From: Mycolicibacterium cosmeticum
GTDB lineage: Bacteria; Actinomycetota; Actinomycetes; Mycobacteriales; Mycobacteriaceae
NCBI GenBank assembly: GCA_016197365.1
Contig: JACPVS010000006.1
Span: forward strand, 704,954 to 768,953
Length of the DNA: 64,000 nt
Direction: 5' to 3'
In this document: piece after piece, positions 56,472-64,000 of the stretch
Numbering within the stretch: position 1 is the first letter of the stretch
Layout of the letters: every line of letters begins with the position of its first letter
The notes under the pieces: model-generated
Database searches by the model: none
What the model saw: only the letters and a program-made list of their open reading frames with translations
Told to the model about the DNA's origin: nothing
Translations under genes and position numbers: made by a program

Positions 56472-56900
56472 CTATTCGCTCTTGGCCAGCAGGTCGCGGC
56501 GCTCGTACACGTCGGCCGCCTCGCGCACCAGCTCGGCAAGGTGGGTCGCGTCGTACTGCGTGGTCAGCTCTTCGGCGATCGACTCCAGCTCTGACTTGGT
56601 GGAGGCGTTCGGCCGCAGCGCGTTGTAGATGGCCAGCACCCGGGCATCCGAGATGGCGGTCATCTCGGCCGCGCGCCGCAGATTCGCGCCCAGCTGCGGC
56701 CGCCCGACCCGCTCCGAGATCTGCGCCTGCAGACGCAGGGTGTCCGGGGTGATGCGCAGGTCAGTGGCCTCGATGGTGCCGGCGACGACAGCGTCGATCG
56801 TGATGTCGTCGATGGATCTGCCGTTGGGGGTGAACAGCAGATCGCGTCGATGGACACTGAGCGGATAGTCGGTCGCGGGGTCCAGGGTCGGTTCCGTCAT
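56472..56900 (-). CDS. pduE: Diol/glycerol dehydratase, small subunit
   Basis: A 142-residue gamma subunit. The region DYPLSVHRRDLLFTPNGRSIDDITIDAVV is the family core, followed by RITPDTLRLQAQISERVGRPQLGANLRRAAEM and the C-terminal helix with YERRDLLAKSE. The start is MTEPTLDPATD with GGGAG upstream. It precedes the large-subunit gene, so the operon order is E-C-D, unlike the C-D-E order of enteric pdu operons. It is divergent from the FhuF-like gene. Confidence 0.9.
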   Translation of the reverse strand: MTEPTLDPATDYPLSVHRRDLLFTPNGRSIDDITIDAVVAGTIEATDLRITPDTLRLQAQISERVGRPQLGANLRRAAEMTAISDARVLAIYNALRPNASTKSELESIAEELTTQYDATHLAELVREAADVYERRDLLAKSE

Positions 56901-57173
56901 GCACTGCTCCCAGGTGAGGGATGACCACGAACGGGTCACCTCGGTCCAGATTTGCTAGGTCCTCTTTTGTGACACGGACTGGCCGCGACCTGCCCATTGT
57001 GGCTCATGTCACGTTGCACCGAGGTTGCAGCGACTCTGCCACCCATTCGTGCAGGTTACGGCCCATCCGGCGGCCCGCCCCCACCGTTCGGTGAGGCCAC
57101 TCACTCCCCCAGCGATCGGTTCTCGCGCCTCCCGGGGGCATTGCCCCGCACGTCGCGTTACCGTGCAACGACC

Positions 57174-57911
57174 ATGAGCTCCCACGTACCGGACGACACG
57201 ACCAGGTATCTGGCCGGACTGGGCGAGTATTTCGCGCTGCGCGTCGCGGATGGTGACGAATGGCTTTGCCTTGCAGATCTTTTCACTGATCAGGCGGTGA
57301 CCCGCCAGGTAGCGCGCATGCGTACGGCGATGGCGGAGTCGGCGGGGTGTGCGGTGGAACGGGTCCCGGTACGTGTGGCGGCGTCGTCGTTCCAACTGGG
57401 TGTGGCCGCGCGACTGTTGTCGCCCGTCATCGGGTCCGTGCTGTGTTTCCGCGCGGTGCCAGTGCTCGATCACCGTTCGGTGCGGTGGCGACCGTCGGCG
57501 GGCCCCGCCCCACAGTTCGCCGTCACCGGCCCGGTCTGGGTCGGGGTCACGACGGACCGCGCGGCCGCCGACGTCATCGCGACATCGGTGCTGGCCGCAC
57601 TGACCGGCCTCGGGGCTCGACTGGACGCGTTGATGTCGCTGTCCTCGCAGGTCACGTCGGGCAATCTTGCGTCCGCGGCCAACGGTGCGGTGACGGTGCT
57701 GGCGATGTCGCGGCCCGAGCTGCGGGTGCCGGGCCGGGCCCTGGTCCGGGCCCTGCTGGACACGGCGCCGCTGTCGGGAACCGGCACCTTCACCGCCGAC
57801 CAGTTCCGCCGCCGCAGCTGCTGCCTGTACTACCAGGCGCCGAGCTCAGGGTTGTGCGGCGACTGCGTGCTCGCGGTGGCCGCCACGTCACAACCGGGCG
57901 CCGCGCACTGA
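57174..57911 (+). CDS. FhuF-like 2Fe-2S protein, possible siderophore reductase
   Basis: A 245-residue protein. The C-terminal cluster ligands Cys216-Cys217-x10-Cys228-x2-Cys231 (SCCLYYQAPSSGLCGDC) are exactly the unusual FhuF motif. FhuF-type proteins reduce ferric siderophores in the cytoplasm. The N-terminal 200 residues are a poorly conserved helical domain. The start is set at MSSHVPDD because the preceding frame (to 56997) is Pro/Arg-rich and unlike the family. It is divergent from the diol dehydratase operon and upstream of the luxR gene by 76 bases. Confidence 0.82.
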   Translation: MSSHVPDDTTRYLAGLGEYFALRVADGDEWLCLADLFTDQAVTRQVARMRTAMAESAGCAVERVPVRVAASSFQLGVAARLLSPVIGSVLCFRAVPVLDHRSVRWRPSAGPAPQFAVTGPVWVGVTTDRAAADVIATSVLAALTGLGARLDALMSLSSQVTSGNLASAANGAVTVLAMSRPELRVPGRALVRALLDTAPLSGTGTFTADQFRRRSCCLYYQAPSSGLCGDCVLAVAATSQPGAAH

Positions 57912-57987
57912 CTTCGTCTCTTTGCAACCCCGGTGCAACGCTGCCGGGATTAGCATTCGCCGCTCAGCGGCAGGACGGAGTTCGACC

Positions 57988-58719
57988 ATGGGCTGGACAC
58001 AGGTGCGCTACGCATCACCCCAGCAAGGCGCGAGCGGTGCGGATATCAATCGACCATCCGAAATTGATTGTCCACCAGCTCCTTTCGAGACCGTGGCGGC
58101 ACGCACGGTCTTCGTGATGAACGACGAGTTGCTCCGGCATGGCCTGATGCACGTGATAGCCCAGGGCGGCGGACTGGACCTGGTGGCCGACCTCAGGCAT
58201 GAGGCCGGAGTCGCCGAGCGACTGCGGGTGCTACGCCCCGACCTGTTGGTCGTGGGTGCCGAAGCGGCCGCGGGCCTGCCCGCCCTGCTGGCCGAACTCG
58301 ACCCGGTGCCCAAAGTGGTGGCGGTCATCGACGGCGATGATCCCCGCGAGCCGGCTCTGCCGATGATCCGGGCCGGCGTCGACGGAGTGGTGGATCGGCG
58401 TTCACCGGCCGCCGACCTGCTCAGTACCATCCTGCGAGTGATCAACGGCCACGGCGCGCTCGACGCACGCAGCGCGGGGACACTGATCGGTGAGCTGCGC
58501 GCCCAGGCTGAACCGGGCTATTCACGCATGCTCACCCGGCGTGAGGGCGAGGTGCTCGGGCTGCTGACCAACGGGCTCGACAACCGCGCGATCGCCACCA
58601 CCCTGTTCATCTCGGAGGCGACCGTGAAATTCCATCTGCACAACATCATGGACAAGTTCGGGGTACACAGCCGTGCCGCCCTGGTGGCCACGGTCCTGCG
58701 GGGACGCCACCTTGTCTGA
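57988..58719 (+). CDS. LuxR-type response-regulator-like protein with degenerate receiver
   Basis: A 243-residue protein. The C-terminal HTH (about residues 178-238: LTRREGEVLGLLTNGLDNRAIATTLFISEATVKFHLHNI) is a standard NarL/LuxR domain. The receiver-like region (about 38-155) is degenerate: the acidic pair is ND in VFVMNDELL, and the phospho-acceptor position in RPDLLVVGAEA is Gly where family members have Asp (PDVVLLDL). It probably works without phosphorylation, perhaps by binding a ligand or partner. ACGGAG precedes the ATG. The next gene starts within its last codons. It may control the neighbouring diol operon. Confidence 0.83.
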   Translation: MGWTQVRYASPQQGASGADINRPSEIDCPPAPFETVAARTVFVMNDELLRHGLMHVIAQGGGLDLVADLRHEAGVAERLRVLRPDLLVVGAEAAAGLPALLAELDPVPKVVAVIDGDDPREPALPMIRAGVDGVVDRRSPAADLLSTILRVINGHGALDARSAGTLIGELRAQAEPGYSRMLTRREGEVLGLLTNGLDNRAIATTLFISEATVKFHLHNIMDKFGVHSRAALVATVLRGRHLV

Positions 58720-59842
58720 ACGCGTGACTCCCGGCGATATCACCGTCGGCCTCCCCGTGCGTGACCGCGCCGTCACCGTCGTCGGATCCGACGGCCGCGC
58801 GTTGAGCGTCGTCGGGGCACTCGTCGGGGCGGGCGCGGTGGTGACCGTGGTGTCGGCGCGACCGGCGGCTTATCTTTCCGATCTCGCGGACCGCGCCCTG
58901 ATCACGTTGCGGTCCCGCGACTTCCAGCCCACCGATCTCGCCGCGGCCGAACTGCTCTTCGCCCACACCGGCAATCCCGAGACCGATCACTCGATCGCCG
59001 GGCTGGCCCGCGCCCGAGGCCTGTTCTGCATCGCACCGGACCGACGGGATCGTGACATCGATACCGCGACAACGGTTTCGCAGGGCAGTGTCGTCATCGT
59101 CGGCGGCGGCCCCGGTGATCCCGGGCTGCTCACCGTCGCCGGCCGGGCCGCGCTCGCGCGCGCCGACGTGATCATCGCCGACCGGCTCGCACCGGTCGGT
59201 GCACTGAACGACATTGCGCCGCAAGCGCAGATCATCGATGCGTCGAAGGTCCCCGGCGGCCGCCGCACCGAGCAGAGCGACATCAACGCCATGCTGATCA
59301 CCCATGCCCGCGCCGGGCGCACCGTGGTCCGTCTCAAGGGGGGCGACGGATTCGTCTTCGGCCGCGGCGGCGAAGAGGCCGACGAATGCGTGCGGGCCGG
59401 CATCACCGTGGAGGTGATACCGGGGGTCAGTTCCGCGATCGCCGCGCCTGCCGCGGCACTGATCCCCGTCACCCATCGTGGCCTGACCCAGGGTTTCACC
59501 GTGGTCTCCGGGCATGTGCCGCCCGACCATCCGGAGTGCACGGTGAACTACGCCGCGCTGGCCCGGGCGAACACGACCATCGTGCTGATGATGGCGGTGG
59601 CCAATCTCGACGCGATCACCCGGGCGCTGATGGAGGCCGGGATGTCCCCGGATACCCCGGCGGCGGTGATCGCCGACGGCACCCTCGCCGGCCAGCGCGA
59701 GATCCGGGCCGGCCTCGCGACGATTGCCGAGGCCGCCCGGGCCGCGGGGGTGCGACCGCCGGCGACGACCGTCATCGGCGCGGTGGCGGGTTTCGTCGCG
59801 GGCTCGGCGGCGCGACCGATCGCCGCGCAACTCAGCAACTGA
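58712..59842 (+). CDS. CysG-like uroporphyrinogen-III C-methyltransferase with degenerate N-terminal domain
   Basis: About 376 residues. The C-terminal methyltransferase (about 120-365) has VVIVGGGPGDPGLLTVAGRAAL, ADVIIADRLAP, VVRLKGGDGFVFGRGGEEAD and VIPGVSSAIAAPAAALIPVTHRG, signatures of SAM-dependent SUMT that makes precorrin-2. The N-terminal 110 residues follow the precorrin-2 dehydrogenase/ferrochelatase fold, but the nucleotide motif reads VVGSDGRAL rather than VVGGGxVA, so that activity is doubtful. Starts TTG 58712 (GGGGAC upstream, overlapping luxR by eight bases) or GTG 58724 are both possible. It may feed siroheme or cobalamin synthesis, the latter fitting the B12 enzyme nearby. 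Confidence 0.82.
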   Translation: MSERVTPGDITVGLPVRDRAVTVVGSDGRALSVVGALVGAGAVVTVVSARPAAYLSDLADRALITLRSRDFQPTDLAAAELLFAHTGNPETDHSIAGLARARGLFCIAPDRRDRDIDTATTVSQGSVVIVGGGPGDPGLLTVAGRAALARADVIIADRLAPVGALNDIAPQAQIIDASKVPGGRRTEQSDINAMLITHARAGRTVVRLKGGDGFVFGRGGEEADECVRAGITVEVIPGVSSAIAAPAAALIPVTHRGLTQGFTVVSGHVPPDHPECTVNYAALARANTTIVLMMAVANLDAITRALMEAGMSPDTPAAVIADGTLAGQREIRAGLATIAEAARAAGVRPPATTVIGAVAGFVAGSAARPIAAQLSN

Positions 59843-59847
59843 CGGCC

Positions 59848-60387
59848 GTGCACGCCCGCGAATCTCGACGTTTTGGTGGCCAGGATGGCTCTCAACCCGC
59901 CAAAACGTCGGAAACCGCGCTGTGGGTATTGCGTCACGGCGAGTCGACGTGGAACGCCGAGGGCCGGATGCAACGCCAGATCGCGCATCCACCCCTGACC
60001 GAACGCGGTGCGCTCCAGGCGTATGCGGCCGGTGACACGTTGCGGGACACCGGTATCGACCGCATCGTCACCTCGGACGCGGTGCGGGCGACGCAGACCG
60101 CACGGGCCGTGGCGCAGATTCTGGAGGTGCCGGTATCCGTCGACGTGCGGTTGCGGGAACGCGGTTGGGCTGAGCCGGGGCATCTGGAGGATCCCGCGCC
60201 ACGGGTCCTGGCGGCGCTGAGTGCGATCGCGATATCCGGTGATCGGGTCGCGGTCGTGACTCACGGCGATATCGTCTACCTTCTCCGTGACATGCTGTGC
60301 GCCACCCAAGACTGGGAAACCGGGTCGGACGTGCCGCACTGCGTCGCCTTCGCGGCGCGCCCACAGGCGCTGTCAGGCCGGCAGTAG
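59848..60387 (+). CDS. Histidine phosphatase (phosphoglycerate-mutase-like) family protein
   Basis: A 179-residue protein. The catalytic motif is Arg29-His30-Gly-Glu (LWVLRHGESTWNAEGRMQ), with the second His in AVVTHGDIVYLLRD. The small size points to a phosphatase such as a CobC-like alpha-ribazole phosphatase or a phosphoglycerate mutase homologue; a CobC role would suit the B12 context but is only inference. The GTG start at 59848 is uncertain, since the first 25 residues overlie a strong inverted repeat (59866-59910). Its 3' end overlaps the convergent aquaglyceroporin gene by 15 bases. Confidence 0.75.
   Translation: MHARESRRFGGQDGSQPAKTSETALWVLRHGESTWNAEGRMQRQIAHPPLTERGALQAYAAGDTLRDTGIDRIVTSDAVRATQTARAVAQILEVPVSVDVRLRERGWAEPGHLEDPAPRVLAALSAIAISGDRVAVVTHGDIVYLLRDMLCATQDWETGSDVPHCVAFAARPQALSGRQ
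59866..59910. repeat. Inverted repeat near the end of the CysG-like gene
   Basis: CGACGTTTTGGTGG (59866-59879) pairs with CCGCCAAAACGTCG (59897-59910) with one G-U pair, leaving a 17-base loop. It lies 24 bases after the methyltransferase stop and inside the predicted N-terminus of the next gene, and may be a terminator, an attenuator or a dispersed repeat. Confidence 0.6.
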
Positions 60388-61086
60388 CAACGCCAGGCCG
60401 GCCGCCAGCGCTGCGCCGACGAACGGTGCCACCACCGGCACCCAGGCGTAACCCCAGTCCGCAGTGGCCTTGCCGCGGATCGGCATGAGCGCGTACGCCA
60501 GTCGGGGGCCGAGGTCGCGGGCCGGGTTGATGGCGTAACCGGTGGGGCCGCCCAGACCGAAGCCGATGGTGATGATGACGAACGACACCGCCGCGTAGCC
60601 GAGGTTCGTGTTGATCTCGGGGTTGGTCAGGATCCAGAACACCAGCACGAACGTCGCGATGACCTCGGTGACGATGTTCCACGGGATGGCCCGCACCGCA
60701 GGAGAGGTGCAGAAGATGCCACGGGTACCGGAATTGTCGTCCATGTTGTCGAACTGGAGCTTGAACGCCGCCCAGCACAACCAGGCTCCGATGAACCCGC
60801 CGAGCAGCTGCGCCGCCCAGTACACCGGCACCGACGACCACGGCACCCCACCCGAGATGGCCACCGCCAGGGTGACCGCCGGGTTGATGTGCGCGCCCGA
60901 GGGGGCTGCGATGCTCGCACCCGCGAAGACGGCGAAACCCCAACCGATCACGATGACCAACCAGTCGCCGCCACCGCCATGGGAGAACGAGTTCTTCAGC
61001 ACCACCGCGGCCACCGAGCCGTTCCCGAGCAGACACAGCACCGCGGTGCCCAGGAACTCCCAGACGAAGATGTCGATATTCGACAC
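60373..61086 (-). CDS. glpF: MIP-family aquaglyceroporin (glycerol facilitator)
   Basis: A 237-residue six-helix channel. The two pore motifs are NPA at residues 68-70 (GAHINPAVTLA) and NPARD at 187-191 (YAINPARDLGPR); the Asp after the second NPA is the mark of glycerol-conducting members. It should let glycerol, and probably 1,2-propanediol, enter passively, supplying both glycerol kinase at 61808 and the diol dehydratase. It is divergent from the HbpS-like gene, with a 279-base control region that holds a perfect 20-base palindrome. Confidence 0.9.
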   Translation of the reverse strand: MSNIDIFVWEFLGTAVLCLLGNGSVAAVVLKNSFSHGGGGDWLVIVIGWGFAVFAGASIAAPSGAHINPAVTLAVAISGGVPWSSVPVYWAAQLLGGFIGAWLCWAAFKLQFDNMDDNSGTRGIFCTSPAVRAIPWNIVTEVIATFVLVFWILTNPEINTNLGYAAVSFVIITIGFGLGGPTGYAINPARDLGPRLAYALMPIRGKATADWGYAWVPVVAPFVGAALAAGLALLLPA

Positions 61087-61201
61087 TGACTCACCCTCTC
61101 TTGGCCGTCAAAGGTTCTGTCGCACAGTCTTTGTGCTGACGACGGATACGAGGATGCTTTCCGTGGCTTACTACCCACTTACCCACCACCGGTTGGGCAC
61201 C

Positions 61202-61221
61202 GACTGACCCATGGGTCAGTC
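61202..61221. promoter_or_regulatory. Perfect 20-bp palindrome, candidate operator
   Basis: GACTGACCCA/TGGGTCAGTC (61202-61221) is a perfect inverted repeat, 116 bases upstream of the aquaglyceroporin start and 145 bases upstream of the HbpS-like gene. TGACCCATGGGTCA at its centre is typical of a dimeric repressor site. No regulator gene lies next to it. Confidence 0.7.
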
Positions 61222-61365
61222 TTTGGTCAGGTTCTGGCAACCAGGGGTGGGAAGGCGCCCAAACACCTGTCGGTACCGGCTCCGGCCATTATGATCGATG
61301 ACGGGTGAGTACACCCCCGTGAACGTGAAAATTATTGTGGGAAAACCGATTCGAAAGGCAAGTCC

Positions 61366-61764
61366 ATGAGTGCCATCAGCCTGCCCAGTGCCACCAAAGT
61401 GGTCGACGCCGCGATCGAGAAGGCCCGCGAGATCGGGCAGCCGATGAACATCGCGGTCGTCGACGACGGCGGTCATCTCGTGGCTTTCGTCCGGATGGAC
61501 GGGGCGATCAAGGCCAGTATCGACATCTCGATCCGGAAGGCGCGCACGTCGATTCTGATGAACGCGCCCACGGGGGCGCTCACCGCGATCGTCCAGCCGG
61601 GCGCGGAACTCTATGGCCTGGAACAGACCAGCGGCGGTTTGGTCATCTTCGGCGGCGGGATTCCGCTGACCGTCGACGGCGTGGTCGTCGGCGCGGTCGG
61701 TGTCAGCGCCGGAAGCGTCGAGCAGGATGTCAGCGTGGCCGAGGCCGGGGTCGCCGCACTGTAG
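61366..61764 (+). CDS. GlcG/HbpS-family (DUF336) protein
   Basis: A 132-residue protein of the HbpS/GlcG/PduO-C family. Typical segments are MNIAVVDDGGHLVAFVRMDGA, IRKARTSILMNAPTGAL and GGGIPLTVDGVVVGAVGVSAGS. Members bind heme or corrinoids or act in diol and glycolate catabolism; the domain also forms the C-terminus of PduO, the adenosyltransferase of propanediol operons. That link and the surrounding diol/glycerol genes suggest a role in this pathway. AAAGGCA precedes the ATG and a strong terminator follows. Confidence 0.87.
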   Translation: MSAISLPSATKVVDAAIEKAREIGQPMNIAVVDDGGHLVAFVRMDGAIKASIDISIRKARTSILMNAPTGALTAIVQPGAELYGLEQTSGGLVIFGGGIPLTVDGVVVGAVGVSAGSVEQDVSVAEAGVAAL

Positions 61765-61771
61765 AGCCGAT

Positions 61772-61799
61772 CGGCCCCGGCGCGGGTGCGCCGGGGCCG
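61772..61799. terminator. Terminator between the HbpS-like gene and glpK
   Basis: A perfect 12-bp GC stem (CGGCCCCGGCGC at 61772-61783 with 61788-61799) has a GGGT loop. It lies between convergent stops and serves both. Confidence 0.85.
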
Positions 61800-61807
61800 T
61801 CACCGGG

Positions 61808-63325
61808 TCAGGACACGTCCACCCAGTCCAGCGTCCGCTGAACGGCCTTCTGCCAGCCGGCGTAGCCCTCCGAACGCTGGTCCTCCGACCAGGACGGCGA
61901 CCAGCGCTTGTCCTCCTGCCAGTTGGCCCGCAGATCGTTCGGGTCGCTCCAGAACCCGACCGCAAGGCCGGCAGCATAGGCTGCGCCCAGCGCTGTAGTC
62001 TCTGCCACAACAGGTTTCACCACGTCGACGCCGAGTACGTCGGCCTGGATCTGCATGCACAGTTCGTTGGCGGTGATTCCGCCGTCGACCTTGAGCACCT
62101 CCAGGTGCACACCCGAGTCGGCTTCCATTGCGTCGACGACGTCGCGGCTCTGGTAGCAGATCGCTTCCAGCGTCGCCCGGGCCACATGGGCGTTCGTATT
62201 GAACCGCGACAGCCCGACGATGGCACCGCGTGCGTCGGAGCGCCAGTACGGCGCGAACAATCCGGAGAACGCCGGCACGAAATACACGCCGCCGTTGTCG
62301 TCGACCTGGCGGGCCAACGCCTCGCTCTGCGCCGCACCGCTGATGATGCCCAGCTGATCGCGCAGCCACTGCACCGCCGAACCTGTCACCGCGATCGAAC
62401 CTTCAAGTGCGTAAACCGGTTTGGCGTCGCCGAACTGGTAACAGACCGTCGTGAGCAACCCGTTCTCCGAGCGGACGATCTTCTCGCCGGTGTTCAGCAG
62501 CAGGAAATTGCCTGTGCCATAAGTGTTCTTGGCCTCCCCGGCCGACAGGCAGACTTGTCCGACCATCGCGGCCTGTTGGTCACCCAAAATGCCGGTCACC
62601 GGCACTTCGCCTCCCATGGGACCCGCCACCAACGTCGTCCCATACGGATCGGGGGACGACGACGGCCGGATCTGCGGCAGCATCTGGCGCGGGATGTTGA
62701 AGAACGACAACAACTCATCGTCCCAGTCCAGGGTTTCCAGGTTCATCAACATGGTGCGGCTGGCGTTGGTGACGTCGGTGACGTGCACCCCGCCACGCGG
62801 ACCGCCGGTCAGGTTCCACACCACCCAGCTGTCACTGTTACCGAAAATGGCATCGCCCTTTTCGGCGGCTTCCCGTACGCCGTCGACATTTTCCAGGATC
62901 CACTGGATCTTGCCGCCCGAGAAGTAGGTGGCCGGCGGCAGGCCCGCTTTGCGGCGGATGACGTCGCCGCGGCCGTCGCGGTCCAGCGCCGAGGCGATCC
63001 GGTCGGTGCGGGTGTCCTGCCACACGATCGCGTTGTAGTACGGCCTACCGGTGTTCTTGTTCCACACCAGCGATGTCTCGCGCTGGTTGGTGATGCCCAG
63101 TGCCGCAATGTCACTGGTCTGGAGATTCGTGTTGTTGAGCACCGAGGTGAGTACCGAGGCGGTGCGTTCCCAGATCTCCACCGGGTTGTGTTCCACCCAG
63201 CCTGGCTGCGGCAGGATCTGTTCGTGTTCGAGTTGGTGCCGGCCCACCTCGGCGCCGGCATGATCGAAGATCATGGCGCGGGTGCTCGTGGTGCCTTGAT
63301 CTATGGCTGCGACGAAATCGGGCAA
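61808..63325 (-). CDS. glpK: Glycerol kinase
   Basis: Phosphorylates glycerol to sn-glycerol-3-phosphate with ATP. The 505-residue FGGY-family protein begins [36 protein letters not shown], then [28 protein letters not shown] and the C-terminal FGGY signature region ([23 protein letters not shown]) are all present at family positions. It is on the minus strand, convergent with the HbpS-like gene and 50 bases downstream of the DUF779 gene. With the nearby aquaglyceroporin it forms a glycerol uptake and activation pair. Confidence 0.95.
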   Translation of the reverse strand: MPDFVAAIDQGTTSTRAMIFDHAGAEVGRHQLEHEQILPQPGWVEHNPVEIWERTASVLTSVLNNTNLQTSDIAALGITNQRETSLVWNKNTGRPYYNAIVWQDTRTDRIASALDRDGRGDVIRRKAGLPPATYFSGGKIQWILENVDGVREAAEKGDAIFGNSDSWVVWNLTGGPRGGVHVTDVTNASRTMLMNLETLDWDDELLSFFNIPRQMLPQIRPSSSPDPYGTTLVAGPMGGEVPVTGILGDQQAAMVGQVCLSAGEAKNTYGTGNFLLLNTGEKIVRSENGLLTTVCYQFGDAKPVYALEGSIAVTGSAVQWLRDQLGIISGAAQSEALARQVDDNGGVYFVPAFSGLFAPYWRSDARGAIVGLSRFNTNAHVARATLEAICYQSRDVVDAMEADSGVHLEVLKVDGGITANELCMQIQADVLGVDVVKPVVAETTALGAAYAAGLAVGFWSDPNDLRANWQEDKRWSPSWSEDQRSEGYAGWQKAVQRTLDWVDVS

Positions 63326-63375
63326 CGCTGCTCCTCAGCTTCGAAGGGGACTGAACTCGAACACATGTGGTGCCG

Positions 63376-63816
63376 CTACTGTCGTCCCTCGGCATTCGCG
63401 GCGCCGGCTGTCACAATGCACCCTCGCACAGCGTTCGGCAGCCGCGCAGCACTGTGCTCGGGGACGACACGTGCGCGCGACAGGAAGCGCAGACCCTCCG
63501 GCGCTTCCAGGCTGAATCCGGCACCGCGGCCGGGGACCACGTCGATCACCAGTTGAGTGTGCTCCCATACCGCGTACTGCGGTCCGGAGACCCAGACCGG
63601 GACGCCGAAGGGCTGCCTATCGGAGACCACGTCGAGCACCCCGAGCAGCACATCGCTGTCTCCGATCGACAGTTCGCCCACCGGGTAACACATCGGGGAC
63701 GAGCCGTCGGAACCACCGCCGGATTGGTGAAACATCAACGCGCCGTGCCGTTTCTGTAAACGCAGCACCAGGTCGGCCGCGGGTCGGGTGATCAGCACCC
63801 TGGTGGATTGAGACAT
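63376..63816 (-). CDS. DUF779 protein linked to aldehyde dehydrogenase
   Basis: A 146-residue protein with the DUF779 pattern: LQKRHGALMFHQSGGGSDGSSPMCYP near residue 21, then GPQYAVWEHTQLVIDVVPGRGAGFSLEAPEG. Proteins of this family are encoded directly beside aldehyde dehydrogenases in many actinobacteria and proteobacteria, as here (22 bases after the dehydrogenase stop). Its biochemical role is not known; the Gly-rich HQSGGGSDG and single Cys suggest a binding site. The C-terminal 20 residues are likely disordered. Confidence 0.83.
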   Translation of the reverse strand: MSQSTRVLITRPAADLVLRLQKRHGALMFHQSGGGSDGSSPMCYPVGELSIGDSDVLLGVLDVVSDRQPFGVPVWVSGPQYAVWEHTQLVIDVVPGRGAGFSLEAPEGLRFLSRARVVPEHSAARLPNAVRGCIVTAGAANAEGRQ

Positions 63817-63837
63817 GGAACCAACTCCCGAGACGGG

Positions 63838-64000
63838 TCAGAAGAAGCCTGCGGCGTTCTCGCTGTAGGAGACGAGGAGGTTTTTGGTCTGCTGGTAGTG
63901 ATCGAGCATCATATGGTGGTTTTCCCGACCGATACCGGACTGCTTGTACCCACCGAACGCCGCATGCGCGGGATACTGGTGATAACAATTCGTCCACACC
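63838..64000 (-). CDS. Aldehyde dehydrogenase, C-terminal end
   Basis: Only the last 53 residues are inside the window; the gene runs off the right edge. The translated end reads [20 protein letters not shown], then [20 protein letters not shown], then [26 protein letters not shown] is the universal aldehyde dehydrogenase C-terminal motif, and the [20 protein letters not shown] form is that of the AldB/acetaldehyde-type NAD enzymes. In this context it would oxidise propionaldehyde or 3-hydroxypropionaldehyde to the acid used by the CoA ligase at 49580. The active-site Cys lies outside the window. Confidence 0.9.
   Translation of the reverse strand, partial: VWTNCYHQYPAHAAFGGYKQSGIGRENHHMMLDHYQQTKNLLVSYSENAAGFF

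Noticed and set aside
56901..57173. Possible cobalamin riboswitch upstream of the B12-dependent dehydratase operon
   Set aside because: A GACCTGCC-like string occurs on the plus strand near 56986, but the rest of the B12-box context is missing and it is on the wrong strand for the operon.

Overview
The window is high-GC actinobacterial DNA from a Mycobacterium, most likely a fast-growing environmental Mycolicibacterium-type species. The gene order is largely that of the M. tuberculosis Rv3400-Rv3443c segment: GH65 phosphorylase, choD, guaB3, guaB2, rsdA-sigD, whiB3, groES-groEL1, tsaD-rimI-tsaB-tsaE, alr, gadB, nnrD/E, glmS, glmM, rpsI, rplM. Several accessory blocks are inserted into this backbone. 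No tRNA, rRNA, CRISPR array or intact insertion sequence was seen.

Layout. 1-2746: HAD phosphatase and GH65 phosphorylase. 2768-9711: choD, the guaB3/guaB2 pair, a DUF5319-type gene, and the sigD/rsdA sigma-anti-sigma pair. 9803-11855: a TPR-like protein, whiB3 and an OsmC protein. 11871-17158: envelope and secreted proteins, namely a membrane protein, an HtrA/PepD-type protease with an MprA-box-like direct repeat upstream, a cutinase and four small exported proteins. 17168-19885: groEL1 and groES under a CIRCE element. The 3' end of groEL1, including its terminator and part of a site equivalent to the phage Bxb1 attB, is present twice and brackets a small Cys-rich gene.

19990-23380 is the most unusual block. 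It holds EsxF-like and EsxE-like WXG100 proteins and a CpnT-type exported protein whose C-terminus looks like a PD-(D/E)XK nuclease rather than the NAD-glycohydrolase of M. tuberculosis CpnT. Two tandem paralogous genes in the immunity position follow. It sits between groES and tsaD, which are neighbours in M. tuberculosis.

23393-31593 is the t6A-tRNA modification cluster with alr, gadB and the NAD(P)HX repair enzyme. 31739-34109 holds a hydrolase, a membrane protein and a diguanylate cyclase. 34257-38299 is a sugar-alcohol module: a zinc dehydrogenase divergent from a fused mannitol-type PTS EIICBA, followed by a DeoR regulator. 38286-38962 is a broken alpha/beta hydrolase. 38968-49404 returns to the conserved backbone (glmS, glmM, rpsI, rplM) with an F420-type oxidoreductase, an RNA helicase and a TetR regulator in between.

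49580-64000 is a diol/glycerol catabolism region. A minus-strand operon encodes a B12-dependent diol dehydratase in the order E-C-D, its two-subunit reactivase, an unknown protein and a propionyl-CoA-synthetase-type ligase. Beside it lie a 2Fe-2S FhuF-like protein, a LuxR protein with a degenerate receiver, a CysG-like methyltransferase, a histidine phosphatase, an aquaglyceroporin, an HbpS/GlcG-like protein, glycerol kinase, a DUF779 protein and the end of an aldehyde dehydrogenase. Inferred flow: diol or glycerol enters by the facilitator, is dehydrated to an aldehyde, oxidised to the acid by the dehydrogenase and activated to a CoA ester. No microcompartment shell genes are present. Glycerol can alternatively be phosphorylated by GlpK.
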